64,000 bases of DNA, from contig NZ_MVHF01000015.1 of assembly GCF_002086485.1 (NCBI RefSeq), positions 62,001 to 126,000 on the forward strand, written 5' to 3'. Positions 34,244 through 42,858 of this stretch are shown here, piece by piece. The notes under the pieces are model-generated. The model did no database searches, had not been told where the DNA came from, and was given only the letters and a program-made list of their open reading frames with translations. The DNA is from Mycobacterium aquaticum (GTDB lineage: Bacteria > Actinomycetota > Actinomycetes > Mycobacteriales > Mycobacteriaceae). The position numbers and the translations under genes were made by a program. Position 1 is the stretch's first letter, and each line of letters starts with the position of its first letter.

Positions 34244-35357
34244 TCGCCGACAACGCCACCGAGGCCTCCAGTCGGGCCAGCGGTGCACCGAGGCAGAAGT
34301 GCGGTCCCTTGCCGAACCCGAGATGGCGGATGGCCCCTCGATCCGGATCGAATTCGTCGGCGCGGTCGAACACGGCCGCGTCGCGGTGTGCCGCGGCGAC
34401 CAACAGCAGCATGGTGTCGCCCTTGGGAACGTCTATGTCGCCGATTGTCATGTCTGCCCCCGCAATTCGCGAGACCAGTTGCACGGGCGGGTCGTAGCGC
34501 ATGGTCTCCTCGATCACGCTCGACACCCGGCCGGGGTCGCTGCCCAGGGCCGTCCACTGCTGCGGGTGGCGCAGCATCGCCAGGATCGCGTTGGCGATGA
34601 GGTTCACCGTGGTCTCGTGTCCGGCGATGAGCAGCAGATCGCAGGTGGCGACGATCTCGTCCTCGGTGAGCTGGTCACCGGATTCCTCCACCTGGATCAG
34701 CGCCGACATCAGATCGTCCCCTGGGCGACGCCGACGCTGCGCGATCAGGTCACGAAGGTAGTCCGCGAGCCATCTGCCTGCCGCCATCTGCTGGTCGAAC
34801 AGCTCGGACACCTCACCCGTCATCGCCATGAAGGGGTCGAGGGCCTGGGCCAGCAGCGCGGAGGCGTCGCGAAACTTGGGCTCGTCCTCGATCGGCACGC
34901 CCAGCAGCCGGCAGATCACCGCGACCGGCAGCGGGTAGGCCAGCCCGGCGATGGCGTCGAAGGAGCCGTCGGAGACCGTGTCGAGCAACCCGTCCACCAG
35001 AGTGCGAATGTCGGGTTCGAGCGCGTTGATCACCTTGGGCACGAACGCCTTGCTGACCAGGCCGCGCAGCCGCGTGTGGTCGGGCGCGTCGAGGAACAGG
35101 AAGCTGGTCGCGCCGCGGGGCTCGGCATCGTGTTCGGCCATGTGGCGTTGCGCCAGAGTCGATTTCATCCGATCGCTGCACGAGGACGGATGCCGCAGCA
35201 CCGCATCGCACTCGGCGAAGGTGGAGAACACCGCGACATGGGACTCGGGCAGCTGCAATGCGCCGCGCTCGCGGATCCGCCGGTACGTCGGATACGGGTC
35301 GGCCCGGTTGGCCGGGTCGAGCAGCTCGAGGAGCAGACCTTCGGCGACGGTCGTCAT
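34146..35357 (-). CDS. cytochrome P450
   Basis: 403 residues, typical for a soluble bacterial P450. The I-helix oxygen motif is LLIAGHETTVNL, the K-helix ExxR is EETMRYDPPVQLVSR, and the haem-ligand loop is LGFGKGPHFCLGAPLARLE with the proximal Cys. There is no ferredoxin or reductase gene adjacent. The family number and substrate cannot be read from sequence alone. It overlaps the 3' end of the convergent MFS gene and its start is 34 bp from the end of tgt on the same strand. Confidence 0.93.
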   Translation of the reverse strand: MTTVAEGLLLELLDPANRADPYPTYRRIRERGALQLPESHVAVFSTFAECDAVLRHPSSCSDRMKSTLAQRHMAEHDAEPRGATSFLFLDAPDHTRLRGLVSKAFVPKVINALEPDIRTLVDGLLDTVSDGSFDAIAGLAYPLPVAVICRLLGVPIEDEPKFRDASALLAQALDPFMAMTGEVSELFDQQMAAGRWLADYLRDLIAQRRRRPGDDLMSALIQVEESGDQLTEDEIVATCDLLLIAGHETTVNLIANAILAMLRHPQQWTALGSDPGRVSSVIEETMRYDPPVQLVSRIAGADMTIGDIDVPKGDTMLLLVAAAHRDAAVFDRADEFDPDRGAIRHLGFGKGPHFCLGAPLARLEASVALSAITARFPQAHLAADPVYKANLTLRGMSTLFVAP

Positions 35358-35391
35358 CTACTTATTGTGCACGCGTTGAAGAAGCGGCAGG

Positions 35392-36624
35392 TCAACGTAC
35401 GGGCGCCCCGTAGTACCGCCCCAACACGTGCGCCCGCAGCTCGTCGAACTCGCCGGCGACGATCGCCGCCCGGATCTGGTCGACCAGCCGGATCACGAAC
35501 CGCTCGTTGTGGATCGTGCACAGCGTTGCCGACAGCATCTCCTTGGCCTTGAACAGGTGCCGGATGTACGCGCGCGAGTAGTTGGCACACGTGTAGCAGT
35601 CGCATTCCGCGTCGATCGGCGTGAAGTCCCGTTTGTACCGTGCGCCGGTGATGTTGAACCGGCCGGTCGCCGAGTACACCGCCGCGTTGCGTGCCACGCG
35701 CGACGGCGATACGCAGTCGAAGGTGTCTGCTCCGGCCGCGACCGCGTCGAACAGGTCGTCGGGTTCACTGATCCCCAGCAGGTGCCGCGGCTTGTCTGCG
35801 GGCAGTTCACTGCTGACCCAGCCGACGATGGTCGCCAGGTTCTGTTTCTCCAGCGCCCCGCCGATGCCGTAGCCGTCGAAGCCGTGACCGTCCGCAGTGC
35901 GGATCCCGGCCAACCCACTCGCGGCCTGCCTGCGCAGGTCTTCGTACTGCGCACCCTGGACCACTCCGAACAGCGCCTGCCGCGGTCGCTCGGGCGTCGA
36001 GGACTGCAGCCGTTGATGTTCTGCCAGGCATCGCACCGCCCACTCGTGGGTACGCTGCACCGAACGTTCCTGGTAGCCACGGGTGTTGACGAGCGTGGTC
36101 AGCTCGTCGAACGCGAAGATGATGTCGGCGCCGAGTTGGTGCTGGATACCGATCGAGACCTCAGGGGTGAACCGGTGTTTCGAGCCGTCCAGATGCGACC
36201 GGAACGTCACGCCGTCCTCGTCGACCACCGCGAGCCGTTCCTTGCCCTTGGCGATGATGTCGTCGGTCTGCAGCCGCGACGTGTCCATCGCCAGCACCTT
36301 CTTGAACCCGACCCCCAGCGACATCACCTGGAAGCCACCGCTGTCGGTGAAGGTGGGGCCGGGCCAGTTCATGAAGGCGCCGAGCCCGCCTGCCTCGGCG
36401 ACGATCTCCGGACCGGGCTGCAGGTACAGATGGTAGGCGTTGGCCAGGATGGCTTGTGCACCAAGCTGTTTCATTGTCTCGGGCAGTACCGACTTGACCG
36501 TGGCCGCAGTGCCGACGGCGATGAACGCCGGGGTGCGGATGTCCCCGTGCGGGGTGTGGATCACCCCCACCCGACCGAGGCGGCCGGGCAGCTCGGCTTC
36601 GACGGTGAAGTACGGCTCGCCCAC
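35392..36624 (-). CDS. tgt: tRNA-guanine(34) transglycosylase
   Basis: 410 residues. The (beta/alpha)8 enzyme exchanges guanine 34 of GUN-anticodon tRNAs for a 7-deazaguanine. The general acid/base Asp is in FTDSGGFQVMSLG, the nucleophile Asp in ADTFDCVSPSRVARNA, and the zinc site is CDCYTC with a His about 25 residues later in CTIHNERF. Compared with the E. coli enzyme from memory, the FDECTP motif reads FDELTT, and the loop after GYGIGG is shortened. These positions shape base specificity, so the natural base may differ. No queuosine-biosynthesis genes are in the window. Confidence 0.9.
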   Translation of the reverse strand: MGEPYFTVEAELPGRLGRVGVIHTPHGDIRTPAFIAVGTAATVKSVLPETMKQLGAQAILANAYHLYLQPGPEIVAEAGGLGAFMNWPGPTFTDSGGFQVMSLGVGFKKVLAMDTSRLQTDDIIAKGKERLAVVDEDGVTFRSHLDGSKHRFTPEVSIGIQHQLGADIIFAFDELTTLVNTRGYQERSVQRTHEWAVRCLAEHQRLQSSTPERPRQALFGVVQGAQYEDLRRQAASGLAGIRTADGHGFDGYGIGGALEKQNLATIVGWVSSELPADKPRHLLGISEPDDLFDAVAAGADTFDCVSPSRVARNAAVYSATGRFNITGARYKRDFTPIDAECDCYTCANYSRAYIRHLFKAKEMLSATLCTIHNERFVIRLVDQIRAAIVAGEFDELRAHVLGRYYGAPVR

Positions 36625-36692
36625 AGCAGGTATTCAACCGGATGGCCGCCCGATTTCCGTCATGGGGGCGGACGCGACCATACTCGTTTGTC

Positions 36693-37205
36693 GTGAAGCA
36701 CGGATTCGTCATCGCCGCCGGAGCCGCGACGTTGCTGGTAGGGATCGTCGGGTGTTCATCGCAGAATTCGAGTTCGCCAGGCGGGTCTCAGGCGCCCGGG
36801 CCGAAGGCGGCGGGCCAGGAAACGTCGACCTCGACGCTGCCGCCGGTGTCGCCCGTGCAGCCCAATCAGGCGCGGGTGACCTTCGGCACCAATGACGCCG
36901 GACCGTTCACCGGCGTCGGCTGCGAGACCAAGGACGGGCTGACCACCATCAACATCGAGGGTCACCTGCACACCACGATCGAGCTCACCGACAGTGACGC
37001 GCCGGCGGTGAAGTCGGTGAACATCGGCGAAATCGGTTCCGACGGACCGGCACTGGCCTACGTCGAAGGCGTGTCGGGCACGCCCGTGGTCGCCACCCGC
37101 GACGGCAAGAACTACACCGTGACCGGCAGTGGCATGGGCTCCAACTCCGCAAGCAACGAGCCCCCGGTCGACACACCGTTCGACGTCGCGGTCACCTGCC
37201 CCTGA
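36693..37205 (+). CDS. LpqH (19 kDa) family lipoprotein
   Basis: 170 residues from a GTG at 36693; the frame is open upstream, but the protein VKHGFVIAAGAATLLVGIVG with Cys at the lipobox gives a normal start. A Ser/Pro/Gly-rich linker follows the Cys, then a domain of beta strands ending DVAVTCP, as in the 19 kDa antigen LpqH. Two mature-domain Cys residues could form a disulphide. These lipoproteins are surface-exposed TLR2 ligands with unknown physiological function. A relative with the same ending (EITCP) lies at 39688-40203. Confidence 0.85.
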   Translation: MKHGFVIAAGAATLLVGIVGCSSQNSSSPGGSQAPGPKAAGQETSTSTLPPVSPVQPNQARVTFGTNDAGPFTGVGCETKDGLTTINIEGHLHTTIELTDSDAPAVKSVNIGEIGSDGPALAYVEGVSGTPVVATRDGKNYTVTGSGMGSNSASNEPPVDTPFDVAVTCP

Positions 37206-37328
37206 GCCGGCGTCGACAACGAGATCGGGTCCCGCTGCCCTAAAGCTCGGCCCTCCAACACATTCCGGCGCCCCCGGGCCGCGTCCGGGCGAATCTTGTG
37301 ACGCCGGCCCCTCCCGCACCGGGCATAT

Positions 37329-37380
37329 CGTGCGGTTTTGCACCGCACGCCGCCGGACATGTAGTTGCGAACACAACTAC
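37329..37380. promoter_or_regulatory. two inverted repeats upstream of the repeat-protein gene
   Basis: In the 264-bp gap before the gene at 37470 are CGTGCGG-ttttgca-CCGCACG (37329-37349) and GTAGTTG-cgaaca-CAACTAC (37361-37380). The first may be the end of the upstream lipoprotein transcript. The second is A/T-richer and operator-like, about 90 bp before the ATG. No regulator gene is adjacent. Confidence 0.45.
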
Positions 37381-37469
37381 TCAAGCAATTCGGCTCGGTT
37401 TTGCTGTCGATGGCGTCAATAAGTGGTTAGTGTCCGGTCCAACCGAATATCGAGCCCAGGGGGAGCGAA

Positions 37470-38642
37470 ATGCCTTTGCACCGCGATGCGCAGACGAGGA
37501 CCAGCACCGCAAAGGCCATCGGCAGGGTCGGAACCTTGGCTGTGGCGCTCGGCATCGGTGCCGGGTTCAGTGCCAACCTCTTTGCGGCGCCTGCGGCACA
37601 AGCCGACTCCAACCTTCAGAACTCCGTCGAAAAAGCCGTACACAAGGCAACTCCCAACGTCAGCGTGTCGGTAGCCGGAGTCGGATTCTCCAGCGGCTCG
37701 GCGCACGCATCCAGTAGCGGCCCCAACGGCGCGATCGCGATCGGCGCCGACAGCACGGCCACGGCCAAAGACGGTGTCGGCAACACCGTCGTCGTCGTGG
37801 GCCATGCGAGCAACGGTACCGCGGCCAACGGAAACTTCAATCGCGTCGTGGTCGTCGGTGACAACAACGATGCGTTCGCCGGAAATGGCAACGGCAACAC
37901 TGTCACCGTCAAGGGAAACAACAACGTCGTGCGGGCCGGCAACGGCGACAACAACTCTGCCAAGGTGGTGGGCAACGAGAACACCCCGGTGCTCGCCGGG
38001 TGCGCGAAGTACCACGCCGGAAGCTACGGGGCCTGCGACGCCACGACGCGCGGCAACGACGGCAACACCATCAAGGTCGTCGGCGACAAGAACCAGACGG
38101 TGATCGCCGGCGGGATCGACAACTCCGAAGCCGGCATTGCCTACGTCCCGGGGAGCGACAACTCCATCGCTGTGAAAGGCGACGAGAACAATCCGGTCTA
38201 CGCCGGTGCGGGCAACGGAAACCAGATCACCGTCGACGGCAACAAGAACTCCGTGCAAGCCGCCAGCCGCGACAACAACACGACCCACGTCACTGGCGAT
38301 TCGAACACCGTATTCACCCTCGGCGAGTATGCGGAGAACGGCCCCGCCCGCGCCAGCAACAACCAGGTGACTGTCACCGGCGACTCGAACATCGTCAACG
38401 CGTTCCGCGGCAACGACAATCAGGTGGCGATCGACGGCAATGAGAACAAGGCCGTCAGCAACTACGCCGACGGCAACCAGGTGGCCATCACCGGCGATCA
38501 CAACACGTCCGGCGTGGGTGGTATGCCCACCGACTACGCCACGGGCAACCAGGTGACGGAGACCGGGGATACGAACAGTGCCACGCTGATCAATCTCGAC
38601 GACACGACCGTGACCCTGACCGGCGGGCAGACCTACCCCTAG
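37470..38642 (+). CDS. secreted GN-rich repeat protein, probable beta-solenoid
   Basis: 390 residues with GGGGGAG before the ATG. A signal peptide ends near residue 46 (AAPAAQA). The rest is about a dozen imperfect repeats of 19-20 residues following the pattern (G/D)xNxVxVxGDxNxVxA, for example GNTVTVKGNNNVVRAGNG and NQVTVTGDSNIVNAFRG. Alternating hydrophobic Val and Asn/Gly turns is the mark of a parallel beta-helix with an Asn ladder. One earlier stretch, NGAIAIGADSTATA, looks like a YadA-head (Hep_Hag) repeat. Two Cys residues in a small loop (GCAKYHAGSYGAC) may form a disulphide. No anchor or enzymatic motif was seen. Function unknown; a surface or matrix role is inference. Confidence 0.82.
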   Translation: MPLHRDAQTRTSTAKAIGRVGTLAVALGIGAGFSANLFAAPAAQADSNLQNSVEKAVHKATPNVSVSVAGVGFSSGSAHASSSGPNGAIAIGADSTATAKDGVGNTVVVVGHASNGTAANGNFNRVVVVGDNNDAFAGNGNGNTVTVKGNNNVVRAGNGDNNSAKVVGNENTPVLAGCAKYHAGSYGACDATTRGNDGNTIKVVGDKNQTVIAGGIDNSEAGIAYVPGSDNSIAVKGDENNPVYAGAGNGNQITVDGNKNSVQAASRDNNTTHVTGDSNTVFTLGEYAENGPARASNNQVTVTGDSNIVNAFRGNDNQVAIDGNENKAVSNYADGNQVAITGDHNTSGVGGMPTDYATGNQVTETGDTNSATLINLDDTTVTLTGGQTYP

Positions 38643-39553
38643 TCGGGGTTGTCCCGCAGGAAGGTCACGATCGCCGCGGCGAGCTCTTCCCCGGCGTCCT
38701 CCTGCAGGAAGTGTCCGGCGTCGGTGATCACGGGGTGCTCGATGCCCTGGGCGCCACGCATCTCGCGGCGGAAGATGCCTGCCATCGCGCCCGTGATCGG
38801 ATCGCCGTCGCTGAACGCGACCAGCATCGGAGTTTCACTGGCCGACAACGTCTTCCATGCCGATCTGTTGGCCGCCGCGGCCGGGTCGTCGGGTGTGGTG
38901 GGCACCAAACCCGGCATCGCGCGGGGCCCGGCACAGTAGGTGTCGTCGGGGAACGGGGCGTCATAGGCGGCACGGACCGCATCGCTGACCGGGCGACGGC
39001 AACCTGAGGCGACGAACCGTCCCACGTCGATGGTGGGCAGATTCTGGATCGCGGTGCGGAACTGCCACCAGATCTCGGGCATCGGGATGTCGCCCGTCGG
39101 CAGGCCGGTGTTCGCAACCACGATGTGGCCGAAGCGATCCGGATGCTCGGCGGCCAACCGCAACCCGATCAACCCGCCCCAGTCCTGCCCCACCAGCGTC
39201 ACCCGGCTCAAGCCGAGTACGTCGAAGGCCAGCGTCCGCATCCACTCCACATGTCGGGCGCAGCTGTGGTCTTCGATGCGGGCCGGTTTGTCCGACCGGC
39301 CGAAGCCCACCAGATCGGGACAGATCACGCGGTGCCCTGCCGCGGTGAGCACCGGGACCATGCGGCGGTACAAAAACGACCACGATGGTTCCCCATGCAA
39401 CAACAGCACAGGGTCGGCGTCGGGCGGTCCCTCATCGATCCACGCCACCCGCAACACGCCTGCGTCGCCGTCCGCGATATCGGAATAGCCTGGGGCGTAG
39501 GGAAAATCCGGTAGATCGCGGAAACGCTCTTCGGGCGTACGCAGGGTGTGCAT
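38639..39553 (-). CDS. haloalkane dehalogenase-like alpha/beta hydrolase (DhmA type)
   Basis: 304 residues. The order of motifs fits haloalkane dehalogenases: LLLHGEPSWSFLYRRM with the oxyanion HGEPSW, the nucleophile Asp in LVGQDWGGLIGLRLA (GQDWGG, with Trp as a halide ligand) and the catalytic His in DAGHFLQEDAG. The length and N terminus (MHTLRTPEERFRDLPDFPY) match the DhmA group of mycobacteria (Rv2296 type). It would replace halogen with hydroxyl on alkyl halides, though natural substrates are unclear. It shares a CTAG stop with the convergent repeat-protein gene. Confidence 0.88.
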   Translation of the reverse strand: MHTLRTPEERFRDLPDFPYAPGYSDIADGDAGVLRVAWIDEGPPDADPVLLLHGEPSWSFLYRRMVPVLTAAGHRVICPDLVGFGRSDKPARIEDHSCARHVEWMRTLAFDVLGLSRVTLVGQDWGGLIGLRLAAEHPDRFGHIVVANTGLPTGDIPMPEIWWQFRTAIQNLPTIDVGRFVASGCRRPVSDAVRAAYDAPFPDDTYCAGPRAMPGLVPTTPDDPAAAANRSAWKTLSASETPMLVAFSDGDPITGAMAGIFRREMRGAQGIEHPVITDAGHFLQEDAGEELAAAIVTFLRDNPD

Positions 39554-39687
39554 GACGCCGAACTTACGACCGTTCCCGGTGCCGGGCCAGACAATTCGTC
39601 CAATCCCTCGCCGCTACCGGCACCTGACTCCATACTGCACAGGTATGGTCCGCCATCGTCGACGGGCCGCATACCTGGAGGAGAACA

Positions 39688-40203
39688 GTGGTGAAACGTG
39701 GGTTCGTAGTAGCCGTCGGGGGCGCGGCGGTCATCATCGCCGGTTTGTCGGGCTGTTCGTCGAGCGAGAAGAAATCGGAATCGGGTGGTTCGGCGGCGAC
39801 GGCTACGCAGACCGCCACCGTGTCGGCTCCGGGAGGCAACGTCACGGCCAGCACCGGGACGGGCACCGCCAAGGTCACCATCGACGGCAAGGACCACGCG
39901 GTCCAGGGCTCGGTGGTGTGCGCGACGGTCGCGAACACCGTCAGCCTGACCATCGGGCAGGCACCGACGGGCGTGAGCGCCACTCTCACGCCCGGTGATC
40001 CGCCGACGGTCACCGCCTTGGCGCTGGGCAACATCGACGGGGTGTCGCTCGGCTACACGCCCGGAGTTCCCGGCGGCAGCGCCGATGCCACCAAGGACGG
40101 AAACACCTACACGATCAAGGGCAACGCCACCGGGATGGACATGGCCAACCCGACCGCAGGAGCCATCACCAAGCCCTACGAAGTGGAGATCACCTGCCCC
40201 TGA
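39688..40203 (+). CDS. LpqH (19 kDa) family lipoprotein, second copy
   Basis: 171 residues. GGAGGAGA precedes two consecutive GTG codons (39688 and 39691); either may start the protein. The lipoprotein signal ends IIAGLSGC with the lipidated Cys, followed by a Ser/Gly/Thr linker and a beta-rich domain with the LpqH pattern (TVSLTIGQAPTGVSATL, TYTIKGNATGMDMANP) ending in ITCP. It is related to the lipoprotein at 36693-37205. It lies divergent from the dehalogenase gene and 93 bp before the acyltransferase gene. Confidence 0.86.
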   Translation: MVKRGFVVAVGGAAVIIAGLSGCSSSEKKSESGGSAATATQTATVSAPGGNVTASTGTGTAKVTIDGKDHAVQGSVVCATVANTVSLTIGQAPTGVSATLTPGDPPTVTALALGNIDGVSLGYTPGVPGGSADATKDGNTYTIKGNATGMDMANPTAGAITKPYEVEITCP

Positions 40204-40296
40204 CGATGGCGCACGAGGATGGGTCCGGTGGCTGTTCGGCGTGCCGAGCGGCCCCGGCTCACCCTCGAACCCGGCGGGATGTGATGTGCTTGGTCC

Positions 40297-40956
40297 ATGG
40301 CGGCCAAGCGGATTCTGTGTTTCGGTGACTCACTGACCTGGGGCTGGGTGCCCGTCGCGGACGGCGCACCCACGGAACGGTTCGCCCGCCATGTCCGCTG
40401 GACAGGCGTGCTGGCCGACCGGCTCGGTGCCGACTACGAGGTGATCGAAGAGGGGCTCAGCGCCCGCACCACCAACCTCGACGACCCGACCGACCCGCGG
40501 CTCAACGGCGCCGCCTATCTGCCGTCCTGCCTGGCGGCGCACCTGCCGCTGGACCTGGTCGTGATCATGCTGGGCACCAACGACACCAAGGCCTACTTCC
40601 GGCGCGAGCCGCTGGACATCGCGCTCGGTATGTCGGTGCTGGCGACGCAGGTGCTGACCAGCGCGGGTGGAGTGGGCACGGTCTACCCCGCTCCGCAGGT
40701 ACTTGTGGTCGCGCCGCCGCCGTTGGCGCCCATGCCACATCCCTGGTTCCAGCTGATCTTCGAAGGCGGGCAACGCAAATCGGCCGAGCTTGCCAGGGTC
40801 TACAGCGCTCTCGCCTCGTTCATGAAGATCCCGTTCTTCGATGCGGGCTCGGTGATGAGCACCGACGGGGTCGACGGCATCCACTTCACCGAGGCCAACA
40901 ACCACGACCTCGGCGCAGCCCTGGCAGAGCAGGTCCGCGCGCTGGTGCCGGCATGA
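40297..40956 (+). CDS. SGNH-family acyltransferase/esterase, orthologue of M. smegmatis MsAcT
   Basis: 219 residues. The SGNH blocks are ILCFGDSLTWGW (catalytic Ser 12), the Gly and the GTNDTKAYF Asn block, and DGIHFTEANN with catalytic Asp and His. The sequence closely follows MsAcT as remembered (for example PWFQLIFEGG and YSALASFMK), with scattered differences. MsAcT forms a tight octamer with hydrophobic channels and transfers acyl groups to alcohols even in water; its physiological role is not settled. The stop overlaps the ATG of a penicillin-binding lipoprotein gene, suggesting a cell-envelope setting. Confidence 0.95.
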   Translation: MAAKRILCFGDSLTWGWVPVADGAPTERFARHVRWTGVLADRLGADYEVIEEGLSARTTNLDDPTDPRLNGAAYLPSCLAAHLPLDLVVIMLGTNDTKAYFRREPLDIALGMSVLATQVLTSAGGVGTVYPAPQVLVVAPPPLAPMPHPWFQLIFEGGQRKSAELARVYSALASFMKIPFFDAGSVMSTDGVDGIHFTEANNHDLGAALAEQVRALVPA

Positions 40957-42734
40957 GCCGACGCATCCTGGGCATCCTCGCAGTGCTCGCTCTGCTGCTG
41001 GGCATCGTCAGTTGCTCGTCGGCACCCAAGCCCGCCGACGTGTTCGCCTCGTTCGCAGATGCCCTGCAGCGCAAGGACGCGCACGCGGCCGCCGAGCAGA
41101 CCAGTGATCCGGCCACGGCCGAAAAGACGATCACCGCGATGTTCAACGGCATGGGCGATCAGGCCAAGCTGGCCGTCGGTTCGTCACCCACCGACGGCCA
41201 GGAGAACGGTTTCACGCTGAAATACCAGTGGTCCTGGGGCCAGCGGCACGACTTCGCCTACGACACCACGGGATCGGCCGCCAAGTCCGGCGAGAACTGG
41301 CGCATCACCTGGTCCCCCACCCTGCTGCACCGCGACCTGAAAGACGGCCTGAGCCTTCAGTACAGCCAGGACAGCGAGCTGCAGACACCCGTGCTCGACC
41401 GGACCGGTCAGCCGTTGATGAGCTGGCAGACCGTCGGGGTCATCAACCTGGAGCGCACCCATCCGGAATCGGCGGCGACCCTGGCAGGACTGCTCAACCA
41501 GTTCGACCCGACCACCACAGCGGATTCCATTGCCGCACAGCTCAACGGGACACAGGATGACCGCGTCACCGTGATCAAGCTGCGCGAAGACGATCTGGGC
41601 AAGGTCCGCGATCAGCTCACGCCCATCCCCGGCGTCACCGTCGTCGAACAGGGCCAGTTGCTCACGACCAACCGGGAACTGGACTCGCCGGCGATCGGTG
41701 GCCTTGAGCAGATCTGGCACGACCGCATCACGCGATCGGCGGGGTGGTCGGTCTATCTCGTCGACGCCAAAGGCGCTCCGGCACAGCGGTTGATCTCCAC
41801 GCCACCGGCGCCGACCGACCCGGTGAAGACCTCACTGGACATGCGGTTGCAGTTGCTGGCCCAGCATGCCGTCGCGGGTGAATCCCGGCCGGCCGTGCTC
41901 ATCGCCCTGTCGAGTTCGACGGGCGGCATCCTGGCCGCGGCGCAGAACGCGGCCGCCGATCCGCAAGGTGCGATTGTCTTTTCCGGGCTGTACCCGCCGG
42001 GTTCGACGTTCAAGACCATCACCACCGCGGCCGCCCTCAAGGCCAATCTCGTGACACCCCAGACCCCGGTCGCCTGCCCTGGGCAGGTGACCATCGAGAA
42101 CCGGACCATCCCCAACGAGAACAACTTTGACCTGGGGACGGTGCCGCTGAGCTCGGCGTTCGCGCATTCCTGCAACACCAGCATGGCGGCGCTGGCCGAC
42201 AAGCTGCCCGCCGACGCCCTCACCAACACCGCACGCGATTTCGGCATCGGCGTGGACTTCACGGTGCCCGGCCTCACCACCGTCACCGGCAAGGTGCCCA
42301 ACGCCGACACCGCCGCTCAGCGCGTCGAAAACGGCATCGGGCAGGGCACCGTGACGGTCAGCCCGTTCGGGCTCGCGGTCGCCGAGGGCAGCCTGGCACA
42401 TGGTTCGACCATCGTGCCGACACTGGTCGACGGCGAGAAGACCACCGCCGACAAGCCGTCGGTACCGTTGTCGCCCAATGTGGTTGACGCGTTACGCGCG
42501 ATGATGCGCCAGACCGTGACAGAGGGCACCGCCGCCGAACTCCGCGACATTCCCGACCTCGGCGGCAAGACCGGTACGGCCGAGTTCGGCGACAACACGC
42601 ACTCGCACGGTTGGTTCGCCGGCATCGTCGGCGACATCGCGTTCGCGACGCTGATCGTCGGTGGCGATTCGTCGGCTCCGGCCGTCACACTCACCGGCGA
42701 ATTCCTCCGCCCGGCGCTGGCCAATACCGGCTAG
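40953..42734 (+). CDS. penicillin-binding lipoprotein, class B transpeptidase (Rv2864c/MecA-like)
   Basis: 593 residues, ATG overlapping the acyltransferase stop. The signal ends LGIVSCSS, a lipobox. An NTF2-like MecA N-terminal domain (about 30-140) and a dimerisation domain come before the transpeptidase domain, whose three motifs are PGSTFKT (SxxK), SCN (SxN) and GKTGTAEF (KTG). Lipid-anchored PBPs of this type cross-link peptidoglycan and relate to Rv2864c; this locus appears to carry an additional paralogue. A hairpin lies just after the stop. Confidence 0.9.
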   Translation: MSRRILGILAVLALLLGIVSCSSAPKPADVFASFADALQRKDAHAAAEQTSDPATAEKTITAMFNGMGDQAKLAVGSSPTDGQENGFTLKYQWSWGQRHDFAYDTTGSAAKSGENWRITWSPTLLHRDLKDGLSLQYSQDSELQTPVLDRTGQPLMSWQTVGVINLERTHPESAATLAGLLNQFDPTTTADSIAAQLNGTQDDRVTVIKLREDDLGKVRDQLTPIPGVTVVEQGQLLTTNRELDSPAIGGLEQIWHDRITRSAGWSVYLVDAKGAPAQRLISTPPAPTDPVKTSLDMRLQLLAQHAVAGESRPAVLIALSSSTGGILAAAQNAAADPQGAIVFSGLYPPGSTFKTITTAAALKANLVTPQTPVACPGQVTIENRTIPNENNFDLGTVPLSSAFAHSCNTSMAALADKLPADALTNTARDFGIGVDFTVPGLTTVTGKVPNADTAAQRVENGIGQGTVTVSPFGLAVAEGSLAHGSTIVPTLVDGEKTTADKPSVPLSPNVVDALRAMMRQTVTEGTAAELRDIPDLGGKTGTAEFGDNTHSHGWFAGIVGDIAFATLIVGGDSSAPAVTLTGEFLRPALANTG

Positions 42735-42737
42735 CAC

Positions 42738-42756
42738 TACCGCGAGAATGGCGGTA
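42738..42756 (+). terminator. hairpin after the penicillin-binding lipoprotein gene
   Basis: TACCGC (42738-42743) pairs with GCGGTA (42751-42756) across seven bases, four bases after the TAG. The stem is short and there is no U-tract, so it is only a possible terminator. Confidence 0.4.
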
Positions 42757-42858
42757 TTCGGCACCCTGGATTGGGTGTCAGCAGCGACGACACCGAAGTG
42801 CTGGAGAGACAGGATTTAGTCATCGCCGACACAGGCGACCAGCACCGAGGAGACCACC

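Noticed and set aside
37700..38600. Short tandem DNA repeats that could suggest a CRISPR or minisatellite
   Set aside because: The repeats are imperfect, in frame and lie within a coding sequence with a signal peptide; they reflect protein repeats.
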